A stretch of 64,000 bases of DNA from Amycolatopsis xylanica (GTDB lineage: Bacteria > Actinomycetota > Actinomycetes > Mycobacteriales > Pseudonocardiaceae): the NCBI RefSeq assembly GCF_900107045.1, contig NZ_FNON01000004.1, positions 744,001 through 808,000 of the forward strand, in the 5' to 3' direction. The position numbers were made by a program, and so were the translations under genes. The notes under the pieces are model-generated. The model did no database searches, had not been told where the DNA came from, and saw only the letters and a program-made list of their open reading frames with translations. Each line of letters starts with the position of its first letter. The first letter of the stretch is position 1. This document shows, piece by piece, positions 1 through 9,000 of this stretch.

Positions 1-1486
1 GGGCGCCAGCCTGCTCGGCTTCCCGCTGATCCAGATCGGGCACACGGCCAACGCCGCGTGGACGCACACGGTCGCCACCGCGCGGACCGTCGGGCTGTAC
101 GAGGTGCCGCTCTCCCCTGACGACCGGACGACGTACCTCGTCGACGGCAAGCCGGAGAAGATGACGTCGACGACCGTGCGCGTCAAGGTCAAGCAGCCGG
201 ACGGTTCGCTCGCCGACGTCAGCAGGCAGCTGTACTCGACGCGCTACGGGCCGGTGCTGACCTCGTTCTTCGGGACGCCGGTGCCGTGGACCACGAAGTC
301 CGCGTACGCGCTGCGGGACGCGAACGCCACGAACCTGCGCGGCCTCAACACCTGGTTCCAGCTGGACCAGGCGCAGGACACCCGCCAGGTCGTGCGGGCG
401 CTGTCGTCGACCTTGGGCGCGCCGTGGGTCAACACCATGGCCACCGACCGCGCGGGGAACGCGATCTACGCGGACATCCAGGCTGTCCCGCACGTCACGG
501 ACGAGCTGGTGAACCAGTGCTCGACTCCGTTGGGGCGCAACCTCTTCCCGGCTTCCGGCTTCTCCATCCTGGACGGCTCCCGGTCGGCGTGCGGCTGGGG
601 CAGCGATCCGGACGCGGTCCAGCCGGGACTGCTCGGGCCGGGCAAACTGCCGCTCACGCAACGCCGCGACTACGCGCTCAACGCGAACGACAGTCCCTGG
701 CTGGCGAACGCGAAGGCGCCGATCACCGGATATCCGCGGATCGTCGGCGACATCGGCACCACGCGCTCGGCGCGCACGCGTGAGGCGTTGCTGAGTGTCG
801 ACGGCAAGGTGTTCACGACCGACTCGATGAAGCAGCTGCTCTTCGGCGACCGGAGCCGGATGGCCGAACTCGCCGCCGCGGACGCGGCGAAGCTGTGCGA
901 CCTCGGACCCGAATGCGCCGCGCTGGCGACTTGGGATCACCGGTACACGCTCGATTCACGCGGATCGCTGCTGTTCCAGCGTTTCGTGCTGAAGCTGCCC
1001 GCCAATCCGTGGAAGGTCGCGTTCGATCCGAAGGACCCCGTCAACACGCCGAACACGCTCGACACCGCGAACCCATTGGTGCGCAAGGCTTTCAGCGACG
1101 CGGTCGCGGAGCTGACGGCCGCGAAGCTTCCGCTCGACGCGAAGCTGGCCGACGGGCAGGCGGTCACCCGCAACGGCGAGCGGATCCCGATCCACGGGGC
1201 TCCGCACGCGCTCGGCGTGCTGAACGTCGTCACGCCGCTGTGGGATCCGGCGAAGGGCAACGCCGAGATCGTCCACGGCTCGAGCTTCGTGCAGGTGGTC
1301 GGGTTCGGACGGGATCGCTGCCCGGACACTTCGACGCTGCTCACATACTCGCAGTCGACCGACGCGACGTCGCCCTACTTCTCCGATCAGACCAAGGAAT
1401 TCAGCCAGGGCGCGTGGGTGCGCGGGCGCTTCTGCGAGCGGGACATCCTGAGTTCGCCCGCGCTGCGCGTGGTGCGGCTCCGGTAA
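1..1486 (+). CDS. Penicillin acylase family Ntn hydrolase, 5' truncated by window edge
   Basis: The frame is open at base 2, so only the last 494 residues are visible; the signal peptide, alpha chain and catalytic beta-chain serine lie outside. Visible beta-chain landmarks are GFPLIQIGHTANAAWTHTV near residue 6, typical of the PvdQ/aculeacin/cephalosporin acylase superfamily, and ALNANDSPW near residue 228, which matches the conserved active-site asparagine segment. Family members hydrolyse amide-linked acyl groups (penicillins, acyl-homoserine lactones, lipopeptides), are exported, and self-cleave into two chains. The substrate cannot be told from this fragment. The gene ends 1 base before a long palindrome shared with the convergent membrane-protein gene. 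Confidence 0.85.
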   Translation, partial: GASLLGFPLIQIGHTANAAWTHTVATARTVGLYEVPLSPDDRTTYLVDGKPEKMTSTTVRVKVKQPDGSLADVSRQLYSTRYGPVLTSFFGTPVPWTTKSAYALRDANATNLRGLNTWFQLDQAQDTRQVVRALSSTLGAPWVNTMATDRAGNAIYADIQAVPHVTDELVNQCSTPLGRNLFPASGFSILDGSRSACGWGSDPDAVQPGLLGPGKLPLTQRRDYALNANDSPWLANAKAPITGYPRIVGDIGTTRSARTREALLSVDGKVFTTDSMKQLLFGDRSRMAELAAADAAKLCDLGPECAALATWDHRYTLDSRGSLLFQRFVLKLPANPWKVAFDPKDPVNTPNTLDTANPLVRKAFSDAVAELTAAKLPLDAKLADGQAVTRNGERIPIHGAPHALGVLNVVTPLWDPAKGNAEIVHGSSFVQVVGFGRDRCPDTSTLLTYSQSTDATSPYFSDQTKEFSQGAWVRGRFCERDILSSPALRVVRLR

Positions 1487-1487
1487 A

Positions 1488-1537
1488 GGGTCGTGAGTGT
1501 TTTGACCGGTTAGAACCGGCCGTACCACTCACGACCC
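1488..1537. repeat. Family-1 palindrome, copy A (GTCGTGAGTG...GGTTAGAACC...CACTCACGAC)
   Basis: Inverted repeat with outer arms GGGTCGTGAGTG / CACTCACGACCC and core GGTTAGAACC; the middle of the stem has a few unpaired positions. It fills the gap between two convergent genes and should act as a bidirectional terminator when transcribed. Its sequence, including the mismatched stem positions, is nearly identical to copy F at 54524-54575. Confidence 0.9.
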
Positions 1538-2614
1538 CTACGCCTCGCGAGGCCTCAGGACGGGCGCGGTGGCCAGTGTGTCGACGACGAGGTCGGCAGG
1601 GGCCGCCGCGCCCGGCTCGGGCCGCGGCTCGCCCCGCACCGCGCGGCAGAGCCAGTGCTGCACGTAAGCCACGTACGGATCCGGCTCGCTCGCGGCCGTC
1701 AGACGCAAAGCCTTGCGATAAGCCGTCGCCAGCTCGGCGTCGGGGAGCAGGATGGCGAGCCGCTCGGACGTCTCATCCGTCGCCTTGTTGTTCGCGAGGC
1801 TGGTCAGTCGCTGCAGCATGAGCGCGGCGAGCTTCCGGGACACCAACGGTTCCTTGAGCTGCGCCGCGATCTCATGGATGTCGTCCGGGTCGTACAGGTC
1901 CACCGACTGGAGGTTGCTCCCGTAAAAGGCCCCGACCCGCGGCTGGAACAAATGGTCGCGGACGCCGAGGTGATCGGCGAGCTCCGGCACGGCTTCGACC
2001 GGGACCTTCCACAACGCCGCCACGTGCCGGCGCGGCGCCCATTGGTCTTTCGGGAGGTGCACACGATCGACGACCTGCTTGCGTTCCACCGTCACGGCGG
2101 GCAGCTGATCCCGCAGCCAGTCCACCAGCCGTCCGCCACCGTCACCCTTCACCCTCGGGCAGGAGAATTCCTCCTGCTCCGCGTGGAACTCGACGTCGAA
2201 TCCGCTGAGCTCCCCCAGCCTGACGCGGTCGACGACCTCGACTCGCCGCACCTGCCCGATCGGCACCAACGTTGTGCCGATCACCCGCTTGACGTGCAGT
2301 ATCCCGGTTTCCGCGCGCAACTCGACCCAGCGCACGGCACGCAGCTCCATCTTCACCATCAAAATCGCCACGCCGATCCCGGCGATGCCCAGCAACGCGC
2401 CGATCACCAGCAAGGTGTGCCAGAGTGCGGAAAACCCGAAGATCAGCCAGACCGCCGGTATCGTCACCGCGAGGACGAGCGGCCCCGCCAGCAGGAACGG
2501 GACGGCCACGCCGCCGACGGCGTTCGCGGCGAGGTAGCGCGGAACGCTGGGCAGGAACCGCAGGCGCCAGCCAGTGGGAGTGGCGGCGGTCACGATTCTG
2601 GGTAACACGTCCAT
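1538..2614 (-). CDS. Hypothetical membrane protein with large cytoplasmic C-terminal domain
   Basis: Product of 358 residues. I chose the ATG at 2614 because it has a strong ribosome site (AGGGGAGG) 6 bases upstream; the frame runs further up but the added residues are arginine/proline-rich noise. Residues about 28-90 form two to three hydrophobic segments, followed by a soluble region of about 265 residues rich in charged residues, with no motif I recognise. The first 60 residues after the membrane part look like a small beta-rich (PH-like) domain, a weak impression only. The stop codon TAG abuts the palindrome at 1488-1537. Confidence 0.7.
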   Translation of the reverse strand: MDVLPRIVTAATPTGWRLRFLPSVPRYLAANAVGGVAVPFLLAGPLVLAVTIPAVWLIFGFSALWHTLLVIGALLGIAGIGVAILMVKMELRAVRWVELRAETGILHVKRVIGTTLVPIGQVRRVEVVDRVRLGELSGFDVEFHAEQEEFSCPRVKGDGGGRLVDWLRDQLPAVTVERKQVVDRVHLPKDQWAPRRHVAALWKVPVEAVPELADHLGVRDHLFQPRVGAFYGSNLQSVDLYDPDDIHEIAAQLKEPLVSRKLAALMLQRLTSLANNKATDETSERLAILLPDAELATAYRKALRLTAASEPDPYVAYVQHWLCRAVRGEPRPEPGAAAPADLVVDTLATAPVLRPREA

Positions 2615-2694
2615 CGTCGACCTCCCCTGAAGCAGTCGCTCCAGCCTCCCCCACCAGCCCCCGCGACGGCGACGCCCACCTGGCCGAACTCTCC

Positions 2695-2730
2695 GGGGTC
2701 GTGAGTGTTCCGGCCGGTTAGAGCGAACCG
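2695..2730. repeat. Family-1 palindrome, copy B left part (degenerate)
   Basis: Starts with the family signature GGGGTCGTGAGTGTTCCGG and then CCGGTT-AGAGCG-AACCGG, but the expected right arm decays after AACCGG. The matching right-arm sequence (AGAACCGCACGCAACACTC) appears about 245 bp further on, at 2973. Confidence 0.7.
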
Positions 2731-2807
2731 GTATTCGACGACCTACCCGTGACGTGGCCTTGGCTGGCGCGCACGGACGGGGCGTTTCCCACTCACCCGG
2801 CCGCGGT

Positions 2808-2838
2808 CTGGGTGACAAGGGCCGCCCTTGTCACCCAG
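2808..2838. repeat. Tandem palindrome 1, CTGGGTGACAAGGGC arms
   Basis: Perfect 15-bp arms (CTGGGTGACAAGGGC / GCCCTTGTCACCCAG) around a single base. With such a short loop it is more a palindromic DNA site than an RNA hairpin. The core GTGACAAGGG is repeated in the next palindrome. Confidence 0.9.
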
Positions 2839-2840
2839 AG

Positions 2841-2865
2841 CGTGACAAGGGCCCCCCTTGTCACG
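2841..2865. repeat. Tandem palindrome 2, CGTGACAAGGG arms
   Basis: Perfect 11-bp arms (CGTGACAAGGG / CCCTTGTCACG) around CCC. It begins 3 bases after the preceding palindrome and shares its GTGACAAGGG core; the outer bases differ but remain complementary. Confidence 0.9.
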
Positions 2866-2885
2866 TGCCACGGTGGACGAGCCAC

Positions 2886-2932
2886 GCGAGTGGAAGAATT
2901 TCTGCACCCAACGGAGCAAACCTTCCACTCGC
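2886..2932. repeat. AACGGAGC-loop hairpin, copy 1
   Basis: Perfect 11-bp stem GCGAGTGGAAG / CTTCCACTCGC with a 25-base loop containing CTGCACCCAACGGAGCAAA. The loop is close to that of the hairpin at 45026-45076, whereas the top of the stem differs with compensating changes. Confidence 0.85.
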
Positions 2933-2972
2933 ACCGACACTCGGGCGACAGGTAACCAAGTACCGATCCGCC

Positions 2973-2996
2973 AGAACCGCACGCAACACTCACGAC
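2973..2996. repeat. Family-1 right half-palindrome
   Basis: AGAACCGCACGCAACACTC followed by ACGAC is a good right arm of family 1 with no matching left arm directly upstream. It faces the left-arm copy at 2695. Confidence 0.65.
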
Positions 2997-3020
2997 TGTC
3001 TTCGAGTGAGGCATTGCCAC

Positions 3021-3067
3021 GCGAAACCCGAGTTTGGGCCATCCAGTGGCCCAAACTCGGGTTTCGC
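3021..3067. repeat. Perfect 20-bp inverted repeat
   Basis: Left arm GCGAAACCCGAGTTTGGGCC and its exact complement around the loop ATCCAGT. No gene ends nearby, so a terminator role is unsupported; it belongs to the palindrome nest. Confidence 0.95.
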
Positions 3068-3217
3068 GAAGATCGACTTCCTCGAAAGTCGCCGGTCTTG
3101 CCGCGGCGCGCGTCCACAAAGGACGGAAAGCCCGCCGCTCTGCCTCTTGGGTCGTATTTGTCCTATTTCGCGTGGTCTCCGGAGGGAATGAGCGGGGCTT
3201 TTGCGTCGCTCAACGTT

Positions 3218-3234
3218 GTGAACGTGGCGTTCAC
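3218..3234. repeat. Short inverted repeat GTGAACG-TGG-CGTTCAC
   Basis: Perfect 7-bp arms with a 3-base spacer, 32 bases before family-1 copy C. Size and form suit a protein-binding site or the remnant of a larger palindrome. Confidence 0.5.
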
Positions 3235-3265
3235 GCGGATCGGGGCGGCCAGGACGCGCGCGGGG

Positions 3266-3311
3266 GTCGTGAGTGTTTAGGCCGGTTAGAACCGGCCAGG
3301 ACACTCACGAC
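3266..3311. repeat. Family-1 palindrome, copy C
   Basis: Outer arms GTCGTGAGTG(TT) and (A)CACTCACGAC around GGCCGGTTAGAACCGGCC. The right arm, read on the minus strand, contains the TGA stop codon of the DUF4233 gene (3305-3307), so the palindrome begins inside the coding end and serves as its terminator. Confidence 0.9.
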
Positions 3312-3691
3312 TGCTGTTGGCTGGGCAACGTCCCGGCGGCCATGCGGCGCAGGACGTCCTTGCGCAGCCAGAGCAGCCACAGCCAGATGCCGCCGAAGAT
3401 GAGGCCGAGGATGCCCACGGCGGGCAGTGTCACGATGAACGCGATCATCACGACCTGCAGCGCCAGCACCACGGGCACCGCCCACGGCCGCTTGACCATG
3501 CCGCACAGCACGATCAGCGCGACCGCGATCGCGATCATCGACCACCCGGTCAGCGTGCTGATGCCGCCGCCGACGTTCGCGACCACGGGCAGCGCCAGCG
3601 CGACCGCGATGGCCTCCATGATCAGGGTGCCCGACATGACCCCGCGGAACGACTTCATCGGGTCCTTGACAGGCGGCTTGACCTCGCTCAT
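3305..3691 (-). CDS. DUF4233 membrane protein, folC partner
   Basis: Product of 128 residues with about four hydrophobic segments and short loops (for example STLTGWSMIAIAVALIVLC). DUF4233 proteins are found almost only directly after folC in actinobacteria; the function is unknown. Its ATG overlaps the folC stop (ATGA), so translation is probably coupled. Its own stop codon lies in the arm of palindrome C. Assignment rests on the position and on the membrane pattern. Confidence 0.85.
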   Translation of the reverse strand: MSEVKPPVKDPMKSFRGVMSGTLIMEAIAVALALPVVANVGGGISTLTGWSMIAIAVALIVLCGMVKRPWAVPVVLALQVVMIAFIVTLPAVGILGLIFGGIWLWLLWLRKDVLRRMAAGTLPSQQQS

Positions 3692-5304
3692 GCGGGTTCC
3701 TTCCCGAACAGCGTGCGCGCGTCGCCGGCGGTGACCACCGAGCCGGTGATCAGCACGCCGCCGCCCGCGAGCGGCTCTTCCGGGTCGTCGTGCTGCTCGA
3801 CCAGGCCGATGGCGGTCTCGACGGCGGCGTCCAGGCTGGACTCGGCGCGCACGCGGTCTTCGCCGAAGACCGAGATCGCGAGGTCGTTCAGCTCCAGCAG
3901 CGGCATCGAGCGCGGCGACGAGTTGACCGTCACCACGATGTCCGAAATGGCTGGTTCGAGCGCTTCGAGGATGCCGAGCGCGTCCTTCTCGGACATCACG
4001 GCGACCACGGCGGCGAGCTTGCGGAAGGCGAACTCGTCGGTCAGCGCCTGCGCGAGCGCGCGGGCGCCGTGCGGGTTGTGCGCGGAGTCGAGGATGACGG
4101 TCGGTGCGGCGCGGACACGTTCGAGCCTGCCGGGCATCTCGACCTCGGCGAACGCCTCGCGGACGGCCTCGGCCACCAGCTGGCGGTCCTTGCCAGCGCC
4201 GAAGAACGCCTCGACCGCGGCGAGCGCGAGCGCGGCGTTGGCCGCCTGGTGCGCGCCGTGGAGCGGCAGGAAGATCTGGTCGTAGACGCCTCCGAGGCCC
4301 TGCAGCTTGAGCAGCTGGCCGCCGACGGCGATCTCGCGCTCCAGCACGCCGAACTCGCTGCCCGCGCGCGCGACGCTGGCGTCGACCTCGATGGCGCGCT
4401 CCAGCAGCACCTTGAGCACGTTTTCGTCCTGCTCGGCGAGGATGGCGACGCTGCCAGGCTTGATGATGCCCGCCTTCTCGGCGGCGATCTTGGTCACGTC
4501 TGTGCCGAGGTAGTCGGTGTGGTCTAGCGAGATCGGGGTGATGACCGCGACCTCGCCGTCGGCCACGTTGGTGGCGTCCCAGGTGCCGCCCATGCCGGTC
4601 TCGATGACCGCCGCCTCGACCGGCGCGTCCGCGAAGGCCGCGAACGCCATGCCGGTGAGCACCTCGAACTTGCTCATCGGCACCGCGTCCGGCCCGCCCG
4701 CACCGTCCACCATGGACACGAACGGCGCGATGTCCTCATACAGGTCAACGTATTTGGCCGCCGAGATCGGCTGGCCGTCGAGCGCGATCCGCTCGGTGAC
4801 CAGCTGCAGGTGCGGGCTGGTGTACCGGCCGACGCGCAGCCCCATCCTGGTGAGCAGCGCGTCGATCATGCGCGTGGTCGAGCCCTTGCCGTTGGTGCCA
4901 GCGACATGCAGCACCGGGTACCCGCGGTGCGGCTCACCGAGCAGGTGCAGCAGCGCGGAGATGCGCGCGGTCGACGGCTCGATCTTCGTCTCGGGCCAGC
5001 GCTGGTTCAGCTCGGCCTCGACCCGCATCAGCGCGTGGCGTGCCTCGCGGCCGTTGGGGTCGGCGTGGTGCTCTTCGACGCCCTGGTCGTCGAGCTCGTG
5101 CAGCTCCTGGTCCTCGTCGGCGACCAGGTCCGGCACCGGGCCGAGCACCACGTTGTCACCGAGCTGCCCGACGCCGCCGATGCCGCTGCCCGGCCGTCCA
5201 CCGGCCTCGAAGGCGGGGTCGTAGCCCTCTTCATCGACCAGATCCGGCAGGCCGGTGACCGGGCCTTCGTCTTCTTCGTCGTCGAAGGGCTCGTCTTGCC
5301 GCAC
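3688..5304 (-). CDS. folC: Bifunctional dihydrofolate synthase / folylpolyglutamate synthase
   Basis: Adds glutamate to dihydropteroate and to folates using ATP; cytoplasmic folate pathway. Seen: the Mur-ligase-type ATP loop HVAGTNGKGSTTRM, the YTSPHL segment just after it, and DSAHNPHGARAL in the C-terminal half. The best start is GTG at 5304 with GGGAG 7 bases upstream; a TTG at 5316 is possible. The enzyme fold starts only near residue 90 (ALMRVEAELNQRWPETKIEP). The leading residues form an acidic, proline/glycine-rich extension (DDEEDEG, DLVADEDQELHELDDQ) not needed for catalysis. The product is 538 residues against about 430-470 for the usual enzyme. It forms an operon with the downstream DUF4233 gene. 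Confidence 0.93.
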   Translation of the reverse strand: MRQDEPFDDEEDEGPVTGLPDLVDEEGYDPAFEAGGRPGSGIGGVGQLGDNVVLGPVPDLVADEDQELHELDDQGVEEHHADPNGREARHALMRVEAELNQRWPETKIEPSTARISALLHLLGEPHRGYPVLHVAGTNGKGSTTRMIDALLTRMGLRVGRYTSPHLQLVTERIALDGQPISAAKYVDLYEDIAPFVSMVDGAGGPDAVPMSKFEVLTGMAFAAFADAPVEAAVIETGMGGTWDATNVADGEVAVITPISLDHTDYLGTDVTKIAAEKAGIIKPGSVAILAEQDENVLKVLLERAIEVDASVARAGSEFGVLEREIAVGGQLLKLQGLGGVYDQIFLPLHGAHQAANAALALAAVEAFFGAGKDRQLVAEAVREAFAEVEMPGRLERVRAAPTVILDSAHNPHGARALAQALTDEFAFRKLAAVVAVMSEKDALGILEALEPAISDIVVTVNSSPRSMPLLELNDLAISVFGEDRVRAESSLDAAVETAIGLVEQHDDPEEPLAGGGVLITGSVVTAGDARTLFGKEPA

Positions 5305-5374
5305 ACAATCTCCCAAGCTCGATACTTTCCGCAGTACACGAGTCTACGTGCGCGTTTACTGGCACTCTCGACCT

Positions 5375-5989
5375 ATGCCGTTCAACCACAACGACCACTA
5401 CCACCCGCTGCTGCTGCGGCATCTGCCGCCGGGGCCGGGCGTCGCGCTGGACGTCGGCTGCGGGACCGGCCGGTTCGCGAGGCGGCTGGCCGCGGCCGGG
5501 TTGACGGTGGACGGCGTCGACTCGTCCGGCCTGATGGTCGAGGCGGCCAGGGCCACCGGCTCGCCGGGCCCCGGCAAGGTGAAATACCGCCAGGCCGACG
5601 TGACCAAAGAGCCGCTGCCGATCGAGCACTACGACTACATCTCGTGCGTCGCGTCGCTGCATCACATGCCGATCGAGATGCTCGGCGTGCTGGAGGAGGC
5701 GCTGGTGCCGGGCGGGGTGCTGGTGGTGCTCGGGCTGGCCAGGCCCAGCAAGATCCGCGACTACGCGCTGTGGCTCGCGGCGGCGCCGGTCAACCTGGTC
5801 GCCAGGGTCGTCGTGCACGCGGGCGAGCGGCTCAACGGCGGCAGCGAGCCCGCGCTGCGCGCGCCGATCAGGGAGACCTACCCGACGATGAGCGAGATCC
5901 GGCGGACCTCGCGGGACCTTTTGCCAGGTAGCACCGTCCGGCCGCTGCTGTTCTGGCGCTACCTGCTGGAGTACACGAAACAGCCCTGA
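5375..5989 (+). CDS. Class I SAM-dependent methyltransferase
   Basis: Product of 204 residues with the SAM-binding motif I ALDVGCGTGRFARRL near residue 24 and a following acidic VDGVDSSG loop; the middle contains VASLHHMPIE, typical of UbiE/Methyltransf_11 proteins. The acceptor is unknown. The ATG at 5375 has no clear ribosome site, so a leaderless message is possible; the gene is divergent from folC with about 70 bases between them. It stands alone and gives no pathway clue. Confidence 0.8.
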   Translation: MPFNHNDHYHPLLLRHLPPGPGVALDVGCGTGRFARRLAAAGLTVDGVDSSGLMVEAARATGSPGPGKVKYRQADVTKEPLPIEHYDYISCVASLHHMPIEMLGVLEEALVPGGVLVVLGLARPSKIRDYALWLAAAPVNLVARVVVHAGERLNGGSEPALRAPIRETYPTMSEIRRTSRDLLPGSTVRPLLFWRYLLEYTKQP

Positions 5990-6026
5990 TGCCGTTTCTG
6001 TCGGTGCCGGGGGCTAGCTTCGGAGG

Positions 6027-9000
6027 ATGGCCACACTGCCCGCCTTCGACACCGACGACCTCAAAGACGTCGTCGGTGGTGCGACGTACGCACGCGGCGT
6101 CGAGCACGCGAAGCGGTACGCGATCGCGGAGCCCGCGTGGAGCCCGGCGAAAGGCACGCTGAGCGGCCCGGTGCCCGGCAGCCGGGGTGACACCTACCGC
6201 GCGACCGTCTATTTCCACACCATCGAGGGCGAGCCTGCCGAGCTGCAGGCCGGGCAATGCACCTGCCCGGTCGGCTACAACTGCAAGCACGTCACGGCGC
6301 TCGTGCTGGCCGCCGCCGACGCGGGCAGGCGTGCCGCACGGCCGGTTTCCTGGGAGACCTCGCTCGGCTACCTGCTCGAGCACGAGCCGGTCACCCCGCG
6401 CACCCCGCTCGCGATCGAGCTGACGCTGACCGGCCGCAGCCCGCTGGCCAAGCTGGTGAAGCAGGGCAAGCGCGGCTGGATCGCCAGCGGGCTGAGCTGG
6501 ACGAAGCTGGCCGCGCTGCATCACTACGACGAACATCCCAGCGAGCAGCTCAGGGTGCTGCAGGAGCTGTTCGCGCTCTACCAGGCGCACAATCCGAGCC
6601 GGAACTTCTACGGCGACGTGCGCACGATCGACCTGTCCGGGTTCGACAGCCACCAGCTCTGGCCGCTGCTGGAGGAGGCCGCGACGCACGGCGTCCGGCT
6701 GGTGCACGGTGGCAAGGACCTGGGTGAGCTCGACCCGCCGACCAGCGGCGACGTCTGCCTGGACGTCACGACCGCGTCCGGCGACGGGCTGGCCGTCGCG
6801 CCGTCCATCCGGCTCGGCGGTGTCCCGGCCGACGCGGTGCCGGTGGCGTTCATCGGCTCCGGCGGGCATGGCCTGGTCTATGTGGATCGCGCCGACACCG
6901 AGCGGAGCGACGATCCGGCGGGCTGGCGGCTGCGGCTGGCCAGGCTCAACCCGCCCGCTCCCCCACAGCTGCAACGGATGGCGCTGGAGCGGGAGAAGCT
7001 GAGCATCCCGCCGGGTGAGCTGCCGCGGTTCCGCGACGAGTACTGCCCGCGGCTGCGCACGGTCGCGACGCTCGTCTCGTCGGATTCCTCGTTCACCCCG
7101 CCGAAGGTGTCGGGGCCCAAGCTGATCGTGCACGCCGAGTACGGCAAGGAGCACGCGCTGGAGGTCAGCTGGGAATGGGCGTACCGCGTCGGCGAGTCCA
7201 AGTTCCGCGATCCGCTCGGCACCGAGGACGTCTCCGGGTATCGCGACCTCGGCCGCGAGGAGAAGCTCCTGGCCGCGCTGGACGTGCCGCCGGGCTTCGC
7301 GCCGAGGCGGAAACGGCTGGCGTGCGAAGGCGTCGACACCATGCAGTTCACCACGGAAGTGTTGCCACTGCTGCGAGGCAGGCCCGATGTCGAGGTCGAG
7401 GTGACCGGGCAGCCCGCCGACTACCGCGAAGCCGGTGATTCGCTGAGCATCGGGTTCTCGACGGCCGAACTGGTCGGCAAGCGGGACTGGTTCGGCCTCG
7501 ACATCGCGTTCTTCGTCGAAGGCCACCCGATCGCGTTCATCAACGTCTTCCTCGCGCTCAGCCGGGGCGAATCCCAGCTGCTGCTGCCGAGCGGCGCGTA
7601 CTTTTCCTTGCTGAAGCCGGAATTCCAGACGCTGAAGCGGCTGATGGAAGAGGCGCGGATGATGCAGGACAAGCCCAGCGGGCCCCTGCAGATCAGCCGG
7701 TACCAGGTCACGCTGTGGGACGAGCTCACCGCGCTGGGCGTGGTCGACCAGCAGGCCGAAGCGTGGCGGCGGCAGCTGGCCGACCTGCGCTCGCTGGACC
7801 AGGTCGGCGCGGTCGATCCGCCTGCTTCGCTGACCGCGCACCTGCGCCCGTACCAGGTCGACGGGTTCCGCTGGCTCGCGTTCCTGTGGAAGTTCGGGCT
7901 CGGCGGGATCCTCGCCGACGACATGGGTCTCGGCAAGACCGTGCAGACGCTGGCGTTGATCTGTCATGCCCAGGCCTCGGCGCCGTTCCTGATCGTCGCC
8001 CCGACGAGTGTCGCGCCGAACTGGGCGGCCGAGGCGGCCCGGTTCGCTCCGGGCTTGAAGGTCGTCGTGCTGACGGACACGCTGAAGAAGCGGAAGCAGA
8101 CCCTCGCCGAAGCGATCGGGGACGCCGACGTCGTGGTCACCTCGTACACGTTGTTCCGGCTGGACATCGACGCCTACACCGAGCGCGAGTGGGCCGGGCT
8201 GGTGCTCGACGAGGCTCAGTTCGTCAAGAACCACAACGCCAAGGCGCACCAGTGCGCGCGCAAGCTCGACGCGCCGTTCAAGCTCGCGATCACCGGCACG
8301 CCCATGGAGAACAACCTGATGGAGCTGTGGTCGCTGCTGTCGATCACCGCGCCGGGGCTGTTCCCCAACCCGCACCGGTTCGAGGAGTACTACGTCCGGC
8401 CGATCGAAAAACGGGGCGACCCCGAGAAACTCGGCCGCCTGCGCCGCCGCATCAAGCCGTTGGTCAAGCGGCGCACCAAAGAACAGGTCGCCGCCGACCT
8501 GCCCGAGAAGCAGGAGCAGGTCTTGGAGGTCAACCTGCATCCCAAGCACCGCAGGCTGTATCAAACCCATCTGCAGCGGGAGCGGCAGAAAATCCTTGGC
8601 CTGGTCAGGGATCTCGACAAGAACCGCTTCACCATCTTCCAGTCCTTGACGTTGCTGCGGCGCCTGAGCCTCGACGCCGGGCTGGTCGACGAGGAGCATT
8701 CCGGCCTGCCGAGCGCGAAGGTCGACGCGCTGGTGGAACAGCTCCAGGACGTCACCGGCGGCGGGCACCGGGCGCTGGTGTTCAGCCAGTTCACCGGTTT
8801 CCTCGACGTGGTAAGGAAAAGGCTCGAAGCCGAAGGGTTCACCTACTGCTATCTCGACGGCAGTACGCGGCGTCGCGGCGAGGTCATCGAGCGGTTCAAG
8901 ACCGGCACCGACCCGGTGTTCCTGATCAGCCTGAAGGCGGGTGGCTTCGGGCTGAACCTGACCGAGGCCGATTACTGTTTCCTGCTCGATCCGTGGTGGA

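Larger units (their letters stand above)
2615..3304. other. 690-bp gene-free region made of palindromes
   Basis: No convincing gene: the open frames here lack ribosome sites and cross the palindromes. It holds at least seven inverted repeats, listed separately: a half copy of family 1 (2695-2730), two tandem GTGACAAGGG palindromes (2808-2865), an AACGGAGC-loop hairpin (2886-2932), an inward-facing family-1 half (2973-2996), a perfect 20-bp-arm hairpin (3021-3067), a GTGAACG repeat (3218-3234), and the start of family-1 copy C (3266). Confidence 0.85.

Noticed and set aside
2743..3304. Several open frames of 100-145 codons in the palindrome region
   Set aside because: No ribosome site, cross inverted repeats, composition (Arg, Ser, Thr, Pro) unlike a protein.
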